Assembly: GCF_018991925.1 (NCBI RefSeq)
Contig: NW_024724368.1
Coordinates: 2,655,778-2,719,777, forward strand
DNA length: 64,000 nucleotides
Origin: Homarus americanus
Taxonomy: Eukaryota > Arthropoda > Malacostraca > Decapoda > Nephropidae
Reading direction: 5' to 3'
The translations under genes and the position numbers were made by a program. The notes under the pieces were generated by a model. That model was not told the DNA's origin and searched no databases. It saw only the letters and a program-made list of their open reading frames with translations. Below are positions 1-10,640 of this stretch, piece after piece. Position 1 is the first letter of the stretch; every line of letters starts with the position of its first letter.

Positions 1-242
1 GTGTGATAATAATAATTAACGGTTTATTAAGATAACATGGCAGCCCAAAAGCTGAAAATATACAATGAACAGGGATGATAAGTTACATATAGTGGAATTG
101 GGGAGTGGGTCACTTGATTGACAAAAGCTTTTAAAACAAAAACATAAGAAACATAGAGTCAGCATATAGATTAACTATAGATCTGGTACTGTGGGAGCTG
201 GTCTTGTAAACATTCTTTTGTGTGTGTGTGTGCACTCATGCA
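1..242. other. Left end, no gene seen
   Basis: AT-rich sequence with a short GT tract near 219. It was searched for the missing TMEM11 C-terminal exon (expected a PVVLV-type motif) without success. Confidence 0.4.
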
Positions 243-430
243 TGCACACAAATTACTAATAATGTGAAAATCCTCTCACAAATAATTAGAAACAAAACAA
301 AATGTATCAAAATGTAGAAAAAATGTGAGTCTACCCTCAAGTCAACTCGGTGGTTTTTTATTAAAGTTGAGTTGGTTGATTTGCCATAAAGCAATTTTTT
401 CCTCGTAAAAATTACTGTCTGTAGAACGAA
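243..430. repeat. Dispersed repeat copy 1 (GT/AC-centred family)
   Basis: The segment containing AATAATGTGAAAATCCTCTC, GTATCAAAATGTAGAAAAAA and AAAGTTGAGTTGGTTG is repeated with few changes at about 16880-17040 and, in part, at 17190-17260. In all copies it follows a GT/AC tract that can fold back (here TGTGTGTGTGTGCACTCATG). Family identity is unknown. Confidence 0.7.
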
Positions 431-545
431 TGGCATCTGAGCACCAGCTGGGTTGATACGTAGATCAAACTTACAGAATTTCTTTGAAAGCCATCTAGCC
501 AACCCAACATGAAGGATGTCGGTAATTGCAGTGTAATAATGCATA

Positions 546-1379
546 CAGTGGTCCCTCGGTTAAAGAGCACAATCCGTTCTAGAAGGTTGCTCGTTAACCG
601 AAACCATTGTTTCAATGGGTTTTTGGGTAATAGGTTCCAGCTCACCGAAAATTGCCTAAATTCAACAAAAAAGGTAGAAAAGTTCACTTACTTTGAGGTG
701 TGTATGTAGAAGGCTCCTGGATGATGATGATGATGAGAATTAGAATGGGGGAGGAGGAGAAGGGAGAAGAGAAGGCATTGGGGTGGAAGGGAAGTCACCC
801 CAATGTGCCATTTCACCCATAAAATTTTATTTCTCTTGGTGTAATTCAAGATTATTTACTTTAAATCAACACTGCACTGCATTATATATTGTCAATATGC
901 AAAATAAATTTCAAAATGACCAATAATTTGCTTGTAAACACAGAAAAAAGGCGTTTAGTTGAAGAGTCTCAAGCAAGATGTTACCTCCACTGAAAAGACA
1001 CAAAGACTGATGCCTGTATGCTGTGTTGGCAGGCTGGATGGCGTGCCACAAACTAGTGACCCTACCTTCAATTATGTTCAATAATTGTTAAAATGACTAA
1101 AAAATTTAATATTAAACTTTTAAAATTATTGAATAGTATAAACTTCTTGATATTTACTAAAAGGGTAAGGAATTTAAGCCCTAGAACTGATTACTGTATT
1201 GGCGGACTAATACTACAGCTGGTGGACCGCCAAATGCAAGCTAAAACATGTGGAGGTCGGCTCATAAGAAACTCGTTAATCGAGGGATTGCTCGTTAACC
1301 GAAGTTAAGAATCTTATGGGAGGTAACTCATTAACCGAAATCTCATTAACCGAGGAGCTCGTTAACCGAGGGACCACTG
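546..1379. mobile_element. Tigger/pogo-like non-autonomous DNA transposon (834 bp)
   Basis: It starts CAGTGGTCCCTCGGTTAA and ends with the inverted sequence TTAACCGAGGGACCACTG, and is flanked by TA on both sides (544-545 and 1380-1381), the target duplication of Tc1/mariner-pogo elements. CAGT...ACTG ends are typical of the Tigger group. No transposase remains inside. The motif CTCGTTAACCGA recurs inside each end, so the termini contain subterminal repeats. Confidence 0.85.
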
Positions 1380-1380
1380 T

Positions 1381-1585
1381 ACTTTTTTCACAATACAGTA
1401 TGTATGTATGTATGTATGATGGTGTGTGTATGTAACTGAGTAAAAACCATATCACCTCACAGCTTGGCCCAGTAGCCTGGTGGTTACAATGATGAGCTAA
1501 CCTAGCTACAATGCCATGATTAATCACTATTAAGCACATTCTATCAGTAAACACTATTAATAACAGAAAACCCAGTGAAATATGG
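1381..1585. repeat. Dispersed SINE-like repeat, copy 1
   Basis: This segment is matched in inverted orientation by about 11540-11725; both hold GTAACTGAGTAAAAA, AATGCCATGATTAA and ATCAGTAAACACTA in the same order. The part TTGGCCCAGTAGCCTGGTGG resembles a tRNA-type A box, so a tRNA-derived SINE is possible, but no clear B box follows. Confidence 0.6.
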
Positions 1586-2189
1586 CTTAAAAAATGCATG
1601 CCGCAGTCAGAGAACTGAAACTTTATACACATATTACATGGGTCCCAAGGTTGTGCACCTTAGTACTGTACTTCTATGAACCATGGACCCTGGGTGGTCT
1701 GGGTAAGAACCAAAAATCTTCCCTGACTGAGATATCGCCACATGAGATGGGTAGTTACCACAGTATTCTGCCACACAAATTTATATGCATTATGTGAACT
1801 ATGTGTGTTCAATGATTACCTATGGAAGGGTTACTTCTGGCTTATGGAAAATTTGGCTCATGGATAGCCTCCAGGAACGGAATATATCTGTACCCTGCGG
1901 AGTGCCTGTGCACACGTAAGTGGTATTGTTTTATGCTCTAGGAAACAATTTCCAGAATTACGGTTACTGTAAATTAAAAAAAATGCAGGTCCCACTTCCT
2001 TAAGTTTATCTAGTTCAATGGAGGTTTACTGTACTGTATGTGAATGACTGAAGGTGTAAGCATGGATTAGTATTGTATATAGCATCTTGACAAATTATAA
2101 TACATGGATGAGACAGTACAGTATTAATCATCTACTTAAATGCTGTTAGACACTATGCTGAAGGAAGATCAAAAAACTTACAAACTTAC
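1586..2189. other. TMEM11: Intron/3' flank of TMEM11 exon 3, nothing recognised
   Basis: AT-rich, no repeat or coding signal recognised. It lies downstream of exon 3 on the minus strand and is presumably the third intron. Confidence 0.4.
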
Positions 2190-2302
2190 CTGGTACTTGC
2201 AACATGGGTCAAACTGCCAAGATGCTGTATAAACGCCTGTGCAGAATAGAGAGAGAGTGCCAAGAGGAACGCAAACATAGGCCGTGTCTTGCCAGATTAG
2301 AC
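2190..2302 (-). CDS. TMEM11: TMEM11 coding exon 3
   Basis: A 113-base exon with acceptor CACCTCTGCAG and donor GTAAGT. It completes a Gly codon split from exon 2 and encodes about 37 residues, including PLGTLSLFCTGVYTASWQFD and then PCCKYQ. The human protein has PAGVLSLACCTLYGISWQFD and PCCKYQ at the same place, so the second membrane helix and the conserved WQFDPCCKYQ motif are present. It ends in phase 0 after CAG. It was too short to appear as an open frame and was found by searching for the expected family sequence. Confidence 0.95.
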
Positions 2303-3241
2303 CTGCAGAGGTGAAATTATTAACTTTATTAATTAAGGTCATTTCTATTAGTCTAGTGTGATAAAAAAGCAGTAGATTAATTTATGAAGACATACATTGA
2401 AATATTGTCACCAGAATAAGAGTTACTGACTAAAGTGTGAGCATTAACAGGGTAACAAGAACTGTTCAACAGTTGCAAAAACCAAATGAGTCACGACACG
2501 TCCAGCAACAGCTGCTAATAAGGATGTACAATACAAGCAGATGATGAATCTTCCCTTCCTTCTTCCGACTTCCTTATGAGAATACAGCTGTACCTCTATG
2601 AAGGAAGTCAGTGTTATTGAGTCATCTCCCAAATCTCTCCTGAACTCACCCCCTATGAATAAAAATCTTGTTTGAGATAATATAAACAAAGCTCAGCTGC
2701 ATTTATTTCAATCTCTTTAACAAAAAAATAGCTTCTCGGTGTAAGGGGAAAAAATGCATGTTAGGGTTGAGAGCAAATTCTAAGGATGAAATAATGTTCA
2801 ATTTCCAGAAAATTCTGGGAAACTTTTCCCAATACAGAACTGTACCATGAAAAATTCTGGGGATGTGGGATGTTTCCAGGTTTGAGAGAGTTTTCTCGTT
2901 AACCAATTATTCTGGCTAACAGGGAAATCACTATTGTATAAATAAACTTTAATAAAGGCACTAAAATTAAAATATCTTTATTACCAATATACTGTACATG
3001 CTGTGCTGTGATGATTAACATTACTGTAGATATTATTCAAATGTTTTAATACAGTAATTAGATATTTAAGTGTGAGGAACAAAATAAACTAATAAATAAA
3101 GTATCAATAAATATGTGGAACAAATGAAAATAATACCAATAAATAAAATATTACATGAAAAATACTGCTTATGGACGATGAAGGGGGGCACATTCCGTAT
3201 GCAAGATTGTGTGTGCATGTGAGTAAAAATCTAAATATATA
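2303..3241. other. TMEM11: TMEM11 intron 2, left part, nothing recognised
   Basis: AT-rich intron sequence without a recognised repeat or exon. Confidence 0.4.
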
Positions 3242-3669
3242 CAGTAGACCCTTGCCATTTGCGAGGGATTGGTTCCAAGAAATGGCGCGAATTAGCAAAA
3301 CCGCAAATAGCAACTTATACTACCTTAGTGCACTACTGTATACCTATACCAAACAACTGACCAGCCGCAGCAGCACTCAACCCCCTTTTAACTTATCTAA
3401 TAATAAAACTTTCTTTGTCAGGGTCATCACTGACTTCTGCTTTTTACATTTCACTCCACTAGCATTACTAGCACTGACACTGGGCAGTCTTTTAGGGGCC
3501 ATTTCACACAGAAACACTGAAGTTTTGACAGTGCAATACAATATGCTGCGTGGGGTGACTCGTTGTGCTGTGGGAAAAGGCTTGCAAGCTAGCCACCATA
3601 GCCACCATCTGCTTACCACGAATAGTCAAAATTGCGAATCGCAAACTTGCAAATGGCAAAGGTTTACTG
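3242..3669 (-). mobile_element. Tigger/pogo-like deletion derivative (428 bp), copy 1
   Basis: It starts CAGTAGACCCTTGCCATTTG and ends with the inverted CAAATGGCAAAGGTTTACTG, flanked by TA (3240-3241, 3670-3671). The minus strand encodes MAPKRLPSVSASNASG followed by KQKSVMTLTKKVLLLDKLKG, which resembles the N-terminus of Tigger transposases (MAPKR start and the beginning of the CENP-B-type DNA-binding helix-turn-helix). The rest of the transposase is deleted. It sits in TMEM11 intron 2. Confidence 0.85.
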
Positions 3670-3671
3670 TA

Positions 3672-5064
3672 TATAAGAAAAATACGTACACCTACCCGGG
3701 GATGTGGCTACAGTGTCAAATGATGAGTCTAACTTGGCAACAATGCCATCAGCGATGTAAACAGATGCAAACAAAAGGAAAATTATCTGTAAATCTTCAT
3801 TTGTATCAGGTTTTGTACATTTAAAGCAGCATATATAGTGAATGGAGTTCTGCTTTTCCTGAAGCATAACTTAAAGAAATAATCTAGGGGTACCGGTATA
3901 GAAGGCAAGCCCAGGTTAACGGAATTTACTATGCCAAGTAAGGTTAGCCTACCTTGATCATGTACTGAGTAGCTATCGTTCATCGTAAATGGCCCACAGA
4001 AATGCATATACGTTAACCCCTCAAAAATATTATACATACTGTATACAGTTCAACCCCTTATTTTTTGCATAAAAAAATTATCATAAAATCTTGAACTGTA
4101 CTCAAGTACAGTACTGTACAGTATATTGTATGTGGTACTGCACTAAAAAATACTACTGTCCATTTAAATCTCAAAACAGGTAGTGGTCATGTGTGTGTGT
4201 GAAGACAACACTGTACATCTGCCTGTAGATGGTAAGATATAGTGTGCATAAATACAGTACAGATAAAATTGGCTAAGTTATGGATTCGTGTTGTTAAAAC
4301 ACCTTATGACCTTTTCAAACTTGGAAAGTTCAATGGCAGGATACTCTATCAGTGCAGCTAAAGTTTTTGCTGCAAAACAGAACTCTCAGAGTTGAAGGTT
4401 CGATTCCCTTAGAACTGGCATATGTTCCATGGGTTAAAGACGCTTCAAGTAACTGAATTGGAGATTTGACCCAATCACTCCAGTAAATTCACTCATTCTA
4501 AACCCCTTTGGTCACAAACGAAAGTTTATACAGCAACCCACACAGTTACTGCCAAATTGCAATCCTAACTTGGGAGAAGGAAGGGAATAAAGTCACCCAT
4601 TTCTTCTATTTAGTAAAAAATGGGATTTGGTACTTTAATCCTTCCTTTACGACTTAAGGTAAATCAATATGTGAACTGTGAGATTCTAAACACTTGCGTT
4701 AGCCGTTATTATCTGATGGCAGCTCTCCACGCTGTGTGGCATCTTGAAGCCTCTCTCATTAGGTTCTTGGGTGGCTATGCACCTGCTGCTCCACCCACTC
4801 CCAAAAGGCCTCACGAGCCCCAACTGCACAACAGAGTCCAAGCATGCCTACACTGGTCAAACAAGTTTCACAAATGAAACCTGGGCAGTCATATAAATGT
4901 GGATTTTTCTCACACATAGCAAAGAAGTGGTAGAAACAAGGTCTTACCAAAATAACGAATTTTCATGAAGTAAGGGGTACTGTGCCTGTAATAGAAACAT
5001 TCTGTCTTCTGGGTGTAGCCACCAGATGGTGACAAGTGACTTTAGTGACAAGAACTAAACTTTT
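3672..5064. other. TMEM11: TMEM11 intron 2, middle part
   Basis: Mostly unique AT-rich DNA. Around 4385-4410 GGTTCGATTCCC matches a tRNA B box, but no intact A box or cloverleaf lies upstream, so at most a decayed tRNA-derived SINE is present. An open frame at 4759-4950 on the minus strand is Cys-rich but has no recognised family. Confidence 0.4.
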
Positions 5065-5220
5065 TAATGGCTGAGAGTTTTGACACCTGACATACAGAGA
5101 GTTTTGACTCCTGACATACAGAGAGTTTTGACTCCTGACATACAGAGAGTTTTGACTCCTGACATACAGAGAGTTTTGACTCCTGACATATTGAGAGTTT
5201 TAACTCCTGACATATAGCTT
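5065..5220. repeat. 24-bp minisatellite, about 6 copies
   Basis: Tandem units of the type GAGTTTTGACTCCTGACATA plus CAGA. The 24-bp period is a multiple of three, so the minus strand has an open frame with an 8-residue repeat (CQESKLSV); this is a by-product, not a gene. It sits in TMEM11 intron 2. Confidence 0.9.
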
Positions 5221-5507
5221 CAGTGGCAAACAGAGGCAACCACTGGAACAGTACTTCTGATTTTTCAGTAGACTTGACAAGGAGCCAACTGCAAAAACAC
5301 TATTGTTGACATGGATAAAATATCCTACCACTAAGTAACTCAAGCTACAAAGCAATGGCATACTCCACCAGGAAGCACTTCAGTGGAGACAACTCAAAAT
5401 ATTGTTCATGATATTTTGAAGAAGTTCAAAAGATAAACACTAGGCACTGGATAAATATGAGAGATTTAACTGAACTAACAAGAGGGAATATCTTGAGATA
5501 AACTAAC

Positions 5508-5725
5508 CTGAAGTTATTGCACCAAACCCGGCTAATACTGCTGTTTTGTGAAGGCAATTCCCAACAGCAATCCATCTAGCTGTCTCGTCACCTAATGTTG
5601 TTGGCTCTATAACAATTGTTGCTACACCTTTTTCCAGTGCCTTTTCCAGCTCCAACTCAAAAGTTTCATGAGCCGAGTCACTGTCATACACTTCACGGAT
5701 GATGGCCAGCTGAGAACAAGACTCC
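5508..5725 (-). CDS. TMEM11: TMEM11 coding exon 2
   Basis: A 218-base exon with acceptor ATCTTTCAG and donor GTTAGT. It encodes residues 7-79 of the assembled protein. The stretch IVIEPTTLGDETARWIAVGN followed by CLHKTAVLAG is almost the same as human TMEM11 (VIEPTRIGDETARWITVGN, CLHKTAVLAG) and marks the family without doubt. Upstream residues include FELELEKALE, matching FEYELEQALE. The segment from CLHKTAVLAG onward begins the first membrane helix, which continues into the next exon. Confidence 0.95.
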
Positions 5726-6543
5726 CTGAAAGATGAAAATATGAAATTGCATGAGTCACATCAGCTTCCAATGAATGTATCAAGATGGCAATTCAAGGTT
5801 CAGATATGAACACCAGTACTTGTACTGTACTTACTGCCACAGAACTCGCATTAATGCTATTATTATACTTGCACTATAGTACATACTTTACATTCTAATC
5901 ATAACTTATATCCTGGCAAAGATGATGATGCAGCAACCCTAATTTTACCCATAATTCATTTAATGCGGAAAAGATTCCCTATTATGCGCACTAGTTTTAT
6001 GCTATATTACAGGTTGGACCTCGCTAATCCAGGAAGCTTGGGACCAGACTGGTTCTGGAATAGCAAAAATTACAAACCATTGAAGCCGAAGTTAAAAAAA
6101 AGAGGCAAAATAATGCATAAAATGTACTATTACTGGTCCTGTACCAATACAACTTATATCAGCATAAATCTTTCTTTTTTAATTTTACAGACTTCCCTTC
6201 CTGGTTTTCTTGCTTATGGCCTGAGCAATTCTCCTTTTTTTTCTTTTTCATGCATGTGGTTCCTGAATCAATTTTATGTATTAAGGATGAGATTCATATA
6301 CAATACCGTAGTTGGATTTGAATCCCATATTATGAGTTAGGATACATTTCCAACATTTTGGAGTATAATTGGATTCTAAGTTGAACTGTATGTTCGTATA
6401 CTTATTGTTCTTCCTCAAAGAGAACTAGAGAAGTGAGCCATCTTGTTTTTCAATGGCATTATCACATCGTGTTTGGTATCGTATTGCAAATTATATGTGC
6501 TTAAGGAAGATGAAGACCATCTCCAAAAATTTATTAGTTAACA
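5726..6543. other. TMEM11: TMEM11 intron 1, left part, possible one-sided transposon end
   Basis: AT-rich intron. At 6012-6060 the text GGTTGGACCTCGCTAATCC resembles the end of another CAGT-type DNA transposon family, but I see no matching partner end, so it is not called as an element. Confidence 0.35.
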
Positions 6544-6949
6544 TGGTTTGCGATTCACGATTTCAACGATTTACGGTAAGCAGATGGTGGCTATGGTGGC
6601 TAGCTTGCAAGCTTTTTCCCGCAGTACGAGTCACCCCACACAGCATCTCGTGTTGTACTCTCAAAACTGTAGTGTTTCTGTGTGAAATGGCCACTAAAAT
6701 GACTGCCTAGTGTCAGTGCTAGTGATGCAAGTGGAGTGAAATGTAAAAGGCAGAAGTCAGTGATGACCCTGACATAGAAAGTTGAATTATTAGACAAGTT
6801 AAAGGAAGGGATGAGTGCTGCTGCGGCTGGTCGGTTGATTGGTACAGGTATACAGTAGTGCACTAAGGTACTATAAGTTGCTATTCGCAGTTTTGCCTAT
6901 TCGCGCCATTCCTTGGAACCTATCCCTCGCAAATAACAAGGGTTTACTG
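6544..6949 (+). mobile_element. Tigger/pogo-like deletion derivative, copy 2 (one end eroded)
   Basis: Inverted copy of the element at 3242-3669. The right end ATAACAAGGGTTTACTG followed by TA is intact; the left 20-odd bases are lost or rearranged. It keeps the same transposase N-terminal piece on the plus strand, with a frameshift and an in-frame TAG: MATKMTA, then SGVKCKRQKSVMTLT, stop, KVELLDKLKEGMSAAAAG. Both copies are therefore the same internally deleted subfamily. Confidence 0.8.
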
Positions 6950-6951
6950 TA

Positions 6952-7599
6952 TTCAAAATGCAGCAGAGAACTGACGGTAAAGAAGAAATATGTGTTTTAG
7001 CGCAACAACCAATTGTACTCTTACATCTACAAAAGACATAAAATTACCCATTGCCACTTCAAGAAAAGTGCTTTCAATGGTAACTGATATAGAAGTAAGT
7101 TCGATATTATTTTACTTTTACACTTGCAATCTCCAGTTTAGACAATTCTAAGGCAATTTTCTTTTATGACCTTTACCTCGCATTTGTTTTAATTACGAAC
7201 ATAGTAGAATACATAACATGATATTGGAGCTTCAAAACAGGTCACTGCTCATTTGCATAGGATATTCCCTCAGGGGTCCAGTTAGGAGGTTAGGTTAGGT
7301 AATTTTTAGGTCATTTGGGAGGGAAACGTTATAGAAGAAGAGTGTCTTATAATTATCTAAACTATTGATTGTAAGGATAAAATTCCAAAGATTCCATTGG
7401 TTATGTGAAGATAAAACTTTACCATAAGTTCTTTCTGCTTAATAAGATGGGGGTCTGGGTGTTAAGTTAGGTAAGGTTACATACCTGTAGGTAAGGTTAC
7501 ATAGGCAAGGTTATGTAGGTTAGGTCAGGTTCTTGTTTAGTATCATGCAAAAACTTTGGTGCAATTCTATAAACTTCTTCCAGTGCTAACCGTCGGTGA
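6952..7599. other. TMEM11: TMEM11 intron 1, flank of Merlin-like element
   Basis: Contains GTTAGGTTAGG-type words near 7284-7300 and 7465-7530. The motif TAGACAATTCTAA with the following 20 bases occurs here (about 7138) and again inside the element (about 7657), so the element boundary may lie further left than 7600 or a second related copy may be nested. Confidence 0.35.
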
Positions 7600-9246
7600 A
7601 TTTATAGTGTTACACCGGTCTTTCTTTCGCTGTTATTAATATGTATTTCGTGTTGCTTAGACAATTCTAAAACACTTTTCTTCTATGATATTTCCACCGG
7701 AAATTAAGGATAACCGAGATATTAATTTTTCAAGATCATTACTTTCGCTCAGTCACAAGTGTCGCCATGTCTTGTTTACTTATGGCGCAGTAGGTATGAC
7801 AACCCCTCACGCATCGCACCAGACCTCCGTCTTCGCTTCTTAAGTATTTTTATTGGGCAAGATTTTGTTGTTTTAGCCAATTAACAATGAGTGGGTGGGT
7901 CGGGAGTGGAGATTTGAATTTTGAAATTTTGAGTACCAGATATGGCTGAACAGGTGGAAGAGCTGTGCTGACTTTGTGATAAAAATTATTTTACGTTAAT
8001 TGCAGAGTTTCACCAGAATAATAGTGAGGCAATTTCTTCTTTTTTTTTTTTAAACACGGTGTATTACCGAGCATAGTTCTTTGTCCAAAGTGTAATAACC
8101 AGTGTACACTGCATGAAGAACAACACCTTTGGCGGTGTCACAATAGTTTTCTTCAGCCAAAAAGTAAAAAAACGGAAAAGGTGCAACTTTTCCATTAGTG
8201 ACTATGAAGTAGTGACTACAAAGGAACATTTTTAGATAATTGTAATTTTAATCCCTGGAAATTTATCCTTTTAATTATTCATTGGCTTAGCAAACACTGG
8301 GATCATAACACAATTATAGATTGTTTGCATTTTTCGAGAAACACTTCTGTAAATTGGCGCAGCTACTGTTCAGGAGTAACGAACTTTTGGTTTGAAAATC
8401 AAAATCAAATTGGGGGGAGAGGAATTGCTGTGTAAATTAACGAGACTCTTATTTGTAATCGGAAATACGATACTGGTAGAATTCTAGGCCAAATATGGCT
8501 TTTTGGTGATGTTGAACAGGAAAGTAAAGAAAAGTTCGTTGCGCTCCTAGTCGGTCAAAAAAGGGACAGGGATACGTTGTTTCCCCTGATTTTTAAATAT
8601 ATTCAGAGAGGTTCAGTGATTTCTAGTGATTTTTGGCATGCACATCATACTCTTAAAGACCAGGGCTACACTCATTTTATGATTAACCATTCTGAAAATT
8701 TTGTGGGTCCTGAAAATTGTGCTATTCATACACAGAACACTGAAAGTGAGTGGCTAGATTTGAAAAGTTGTGTTAAACGGCCTGGAATTTGTGCTCAGTA
8801 TTTACAACAGTATCTACCACGTTATATTTTAATTACAAAAAATACACAAAACTTGTTGCACAGGTTCTTCATTCAAGCAGCCCACCTGTACCCTCCTCAG
8901 AGTGGCCGACCACCACGAGCACCACTTCAAATAGATTCAGACATTGACGACCCAGATGAACCCGATTCTTTTTCAGATTAAGGTAAGATGTGGGGGCATG
9001 AACAGAGGGGAGTCCAGGGGGGCCTGGTTAGGTTAGGTTAGGTTTTGTTGGTTGGTATTTTATGTAATTCATTCGAGAAAAAAATTCCAACTTTTTCCGT
9101 AATGATTGGTGGGGGGAGGAGTTATCTAAAAAAAAATAGTGATTCCGGACGAAAAGGATATCAATTTGTTCGAAACTCATCAAATACCATTCGAAAAACC
9201 TATTTTTAATATCAAAATAAAGACCGGTGTGATACTATAAATTGAC
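7600..9246. mobile_element. Merlin/IS1016-like DNA transposon with inverted ends
   Basis: A transposase pseudogene is flanked by inverted sequences: AATTTATAGTGTTACACCGG (about 7599-7618) and, on the opposite strand at about 9222-9242, AATTTATAGTATCACACCGG, both continuing with TCTTT. Outer limits are uncertain. It lies in intron 1 of TMEM11 in the opposite orientation to the gene. Merlin elements usually make 8-9 bp target duplications; I could not define one. Confidence 0.65.
7942..8983 (+). pseudogene. Merlin-type (IS1595/ISXO2 fold) transposase pseudogene
   Basis: From 8052 to 8981 one frame reads through almost the whole transposase, broken only by TAG/TGA at 8196-8201 and TAA at 8433. 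Visible parts are a zinc-binding-like segment (LCPKCNNQCTLHEEQHLWRC), a helix region with HWSKHWDHN-like text (here HWLSKHWDHN), IGGRGIAV, KYDTGRILGQIWLFGDVEQE, SDFWHAHHTLKDQGYTH, NHSENFV and HTQNTESEW. These match the IS1595/ISXO2 DDE transposase family. The first catalytic Asp is replaced by Asn (INETLI, next to the TAA at 8433), while Asp in SDFW and Glu in NTESEW remain. An N-terminal start at 7942 needs a TGA at 7969 and a frameshift in a T run (8041-8051). The tail is acidic (DSDIDDPDEPDSFSD). The gene is dead. Confidence 0.85.
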
Positions 9247-10215
9247 CTAACTGTCTCCTCCACCAATAGCAAAGTTACTAAAATCCATCAAACACCCTCA
9301 GTATTCACCAACTCCATTGCTTATATTTATACAAATCTCGGAAATTTTTCACTACTGACCCACAGCCGATTTTTCATAGGAAATTATTATAAAAACGCTG
9401 TAATTTCACTGTGTTTTATAGTGGACACTCGTAGTTTGTGCAAACATGTTAAAAGTGGTTCTCTAAATTTAACCTAACCTTAGTTGATGATAAAAACATG
9501 CTGCAGAAATGTTGTTAAAAGATCTCAGCAACCTAACGAAACAAACCTACCTAACCTTACCTAACTTCCTAGCCGTGAGGCTCTGCCCCCCGGAATATTA
9601 AACAGAAAGAAGTTAATATGATATGGTGTAATTTTACAGTTTTTTTGGACCTGAGAGCAGCTGCCCACACCAAACAACTCATTAGCATACACAGAGCATC
9701 GGAGTTGACCAGCCCCCCCGTGGCAGAGTGTTTTGATATACGTCAATATAATTTGCTGTTTACATCCTCGGATGAGACGTCACCGTCGCACGATCACCGA
9801 GAATACACAGTACTGCACGTCTACGCACTTGATTATATACCAAACGAAGCATTTTCACAAAAAATTATCATATTAGAACTCACTTTTGAAAATATATTAA
9901 GAAAATAAACATCAAAACATATAATACATCAGCGGGTCAGTCGTCATTATTAACCCAAATCTCTTAGTATTCTGTAACCTAATACCCAGAGCATCATTAT
10001 CCCCGAGTAGACTCAGAACAGTGGACCCATTTGATGTCATACACAACCCATCTACTCTGACAGACACAAAACTTGATAAATGTAGTATACTGGGTAAGCA
10101 TATCAGTGGTGCCCTAGAAATGCTGGCAACAACAGTTGCAGGCAGTGATAGCTCACCTGTACACATATAACTATGTAAACTTGTATTTCCCAACACTCAG
10201 TCACACAAATATTGA
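9247..10215. other. TMEM11: TMEM11 intron 1, right part, nothing coding seen
   Basis: AT-rich. Holds CCTAACCTTACCTAAC-type words at 9470-9575, perhaps related to the GTTAGG words left of the Merlin-like element. No exon recognised. Confidence 0.35.
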
Positions 10216-10505
10216 TTATTCAACTGCTGCCCATCTTCCCTCCCTATACCCTTGGGTTACTTTATTACTGTGAACAGAGACTCCTAGTTTCCTAATACTC
10301 CAGTAATCAGCTAATTTACCAAAGTTACTAGATCTGGATTGACCATTTTGCAATATAGCTATTGCTTGCAAGCAAGCCACACCAATCAATTTTTCTACAG
10401 CAATAGTCACAAACAAGCCTAAAATATTGTTATAAGCTTGAAACTGAAAAATAAGAAATCGTGAAGCACCATGAGTTGTAAAATACAACCAAGAATGAGT
10501 TGTAC

Positions 10506-10525
10506 CTGTGTTCGTCGTCTGACAT
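10506..10525 (-). CDS. TMEM11: TMEM11 coding exon 1 (start codon)
   Basis: Reading the minus strand from 10525 gives MSDDEH plus two bases (AG), then a donor GTACAA at 10505. The next exon starts with one base (G), which completes an Arg codon, so the phases match exactly. The exon is only 20 coding bases and cannot be seen as an open frame. Family members also start with a short, poorly conserved tail before the conserved part. The start was chosen because it is the only ATG that splices in phase into the conserved exon and because GC-rich DNA typical of a 5' leader lies just upstream. Confidence 0.8.
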
Positions 10526-10640
10526 CGTTGTTGTGACGATCAGCTGCTGGGCGCCGCAGCGTCTCGCTCCAGTGATCCACAGCAACACTGTTTACACCAC
10601 ACCATCACACCACAGCCTCATGAGTTCAAACAACCTATTA
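10526..10640 (-). promoter_or_regulatory. TMEM11: Probable TMEM11 5' leader and promoter region
   Basis: Directly upstream of the TMEM11 start codon the DNA becomes GC- and CpG-richer (for example GGCGCCC on the minus strand) inside an AT-rich neighbourhood, as expected for a 5' leader and core promoter. No TATA box is evident. The extent is inferred from composition only. Confidence 0.4.

Larger units (their letters stand above)
2190..10525 (-). other. TMEM11: TMEM11/Pmi gene locus, 3' end outside window
   Basis: Three coding exons on the minus strand (10525-10506, 5725-5508, 2302-2190) join in phase to 117 residues. TMEM11, called Pmi in Drosophila, is a small two-pass protein of the mitochondrial inner membrane that controls cristae and mitochondrial shape; this is established for the family. 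The human protein is 192 residues, so about 60-70 C-terminal residues are missing. I could not find them between 1 and 2189, so the last exon probably lies left of the window. Intron 1 (4.8 kb) holds a Merlin-like transposon and a Tigger-like fragment. Intron 2 (3.2 kb) holds a second Tigger-like copy and a 24-bp minisatellite. dock lies about 5.9 kb upstream (stop codon to start codon) in the same orientation. Confidence 0.9.

Noticed and set aside
4385..4410. Possible tRNA gene at GGTTCGATTCCC
   Set aside because: No acceptor stem pairing or A box at the correct distance; at best a decayed SINE.
4759..4950. Cys-rich 63-residue frame as the missing TMEM11 exon or a zinc finger
   Set aside because: Does not match TMEM11, lies upstream of exon 3, and its Cys spacing fits no zinc-finger pattern I know.
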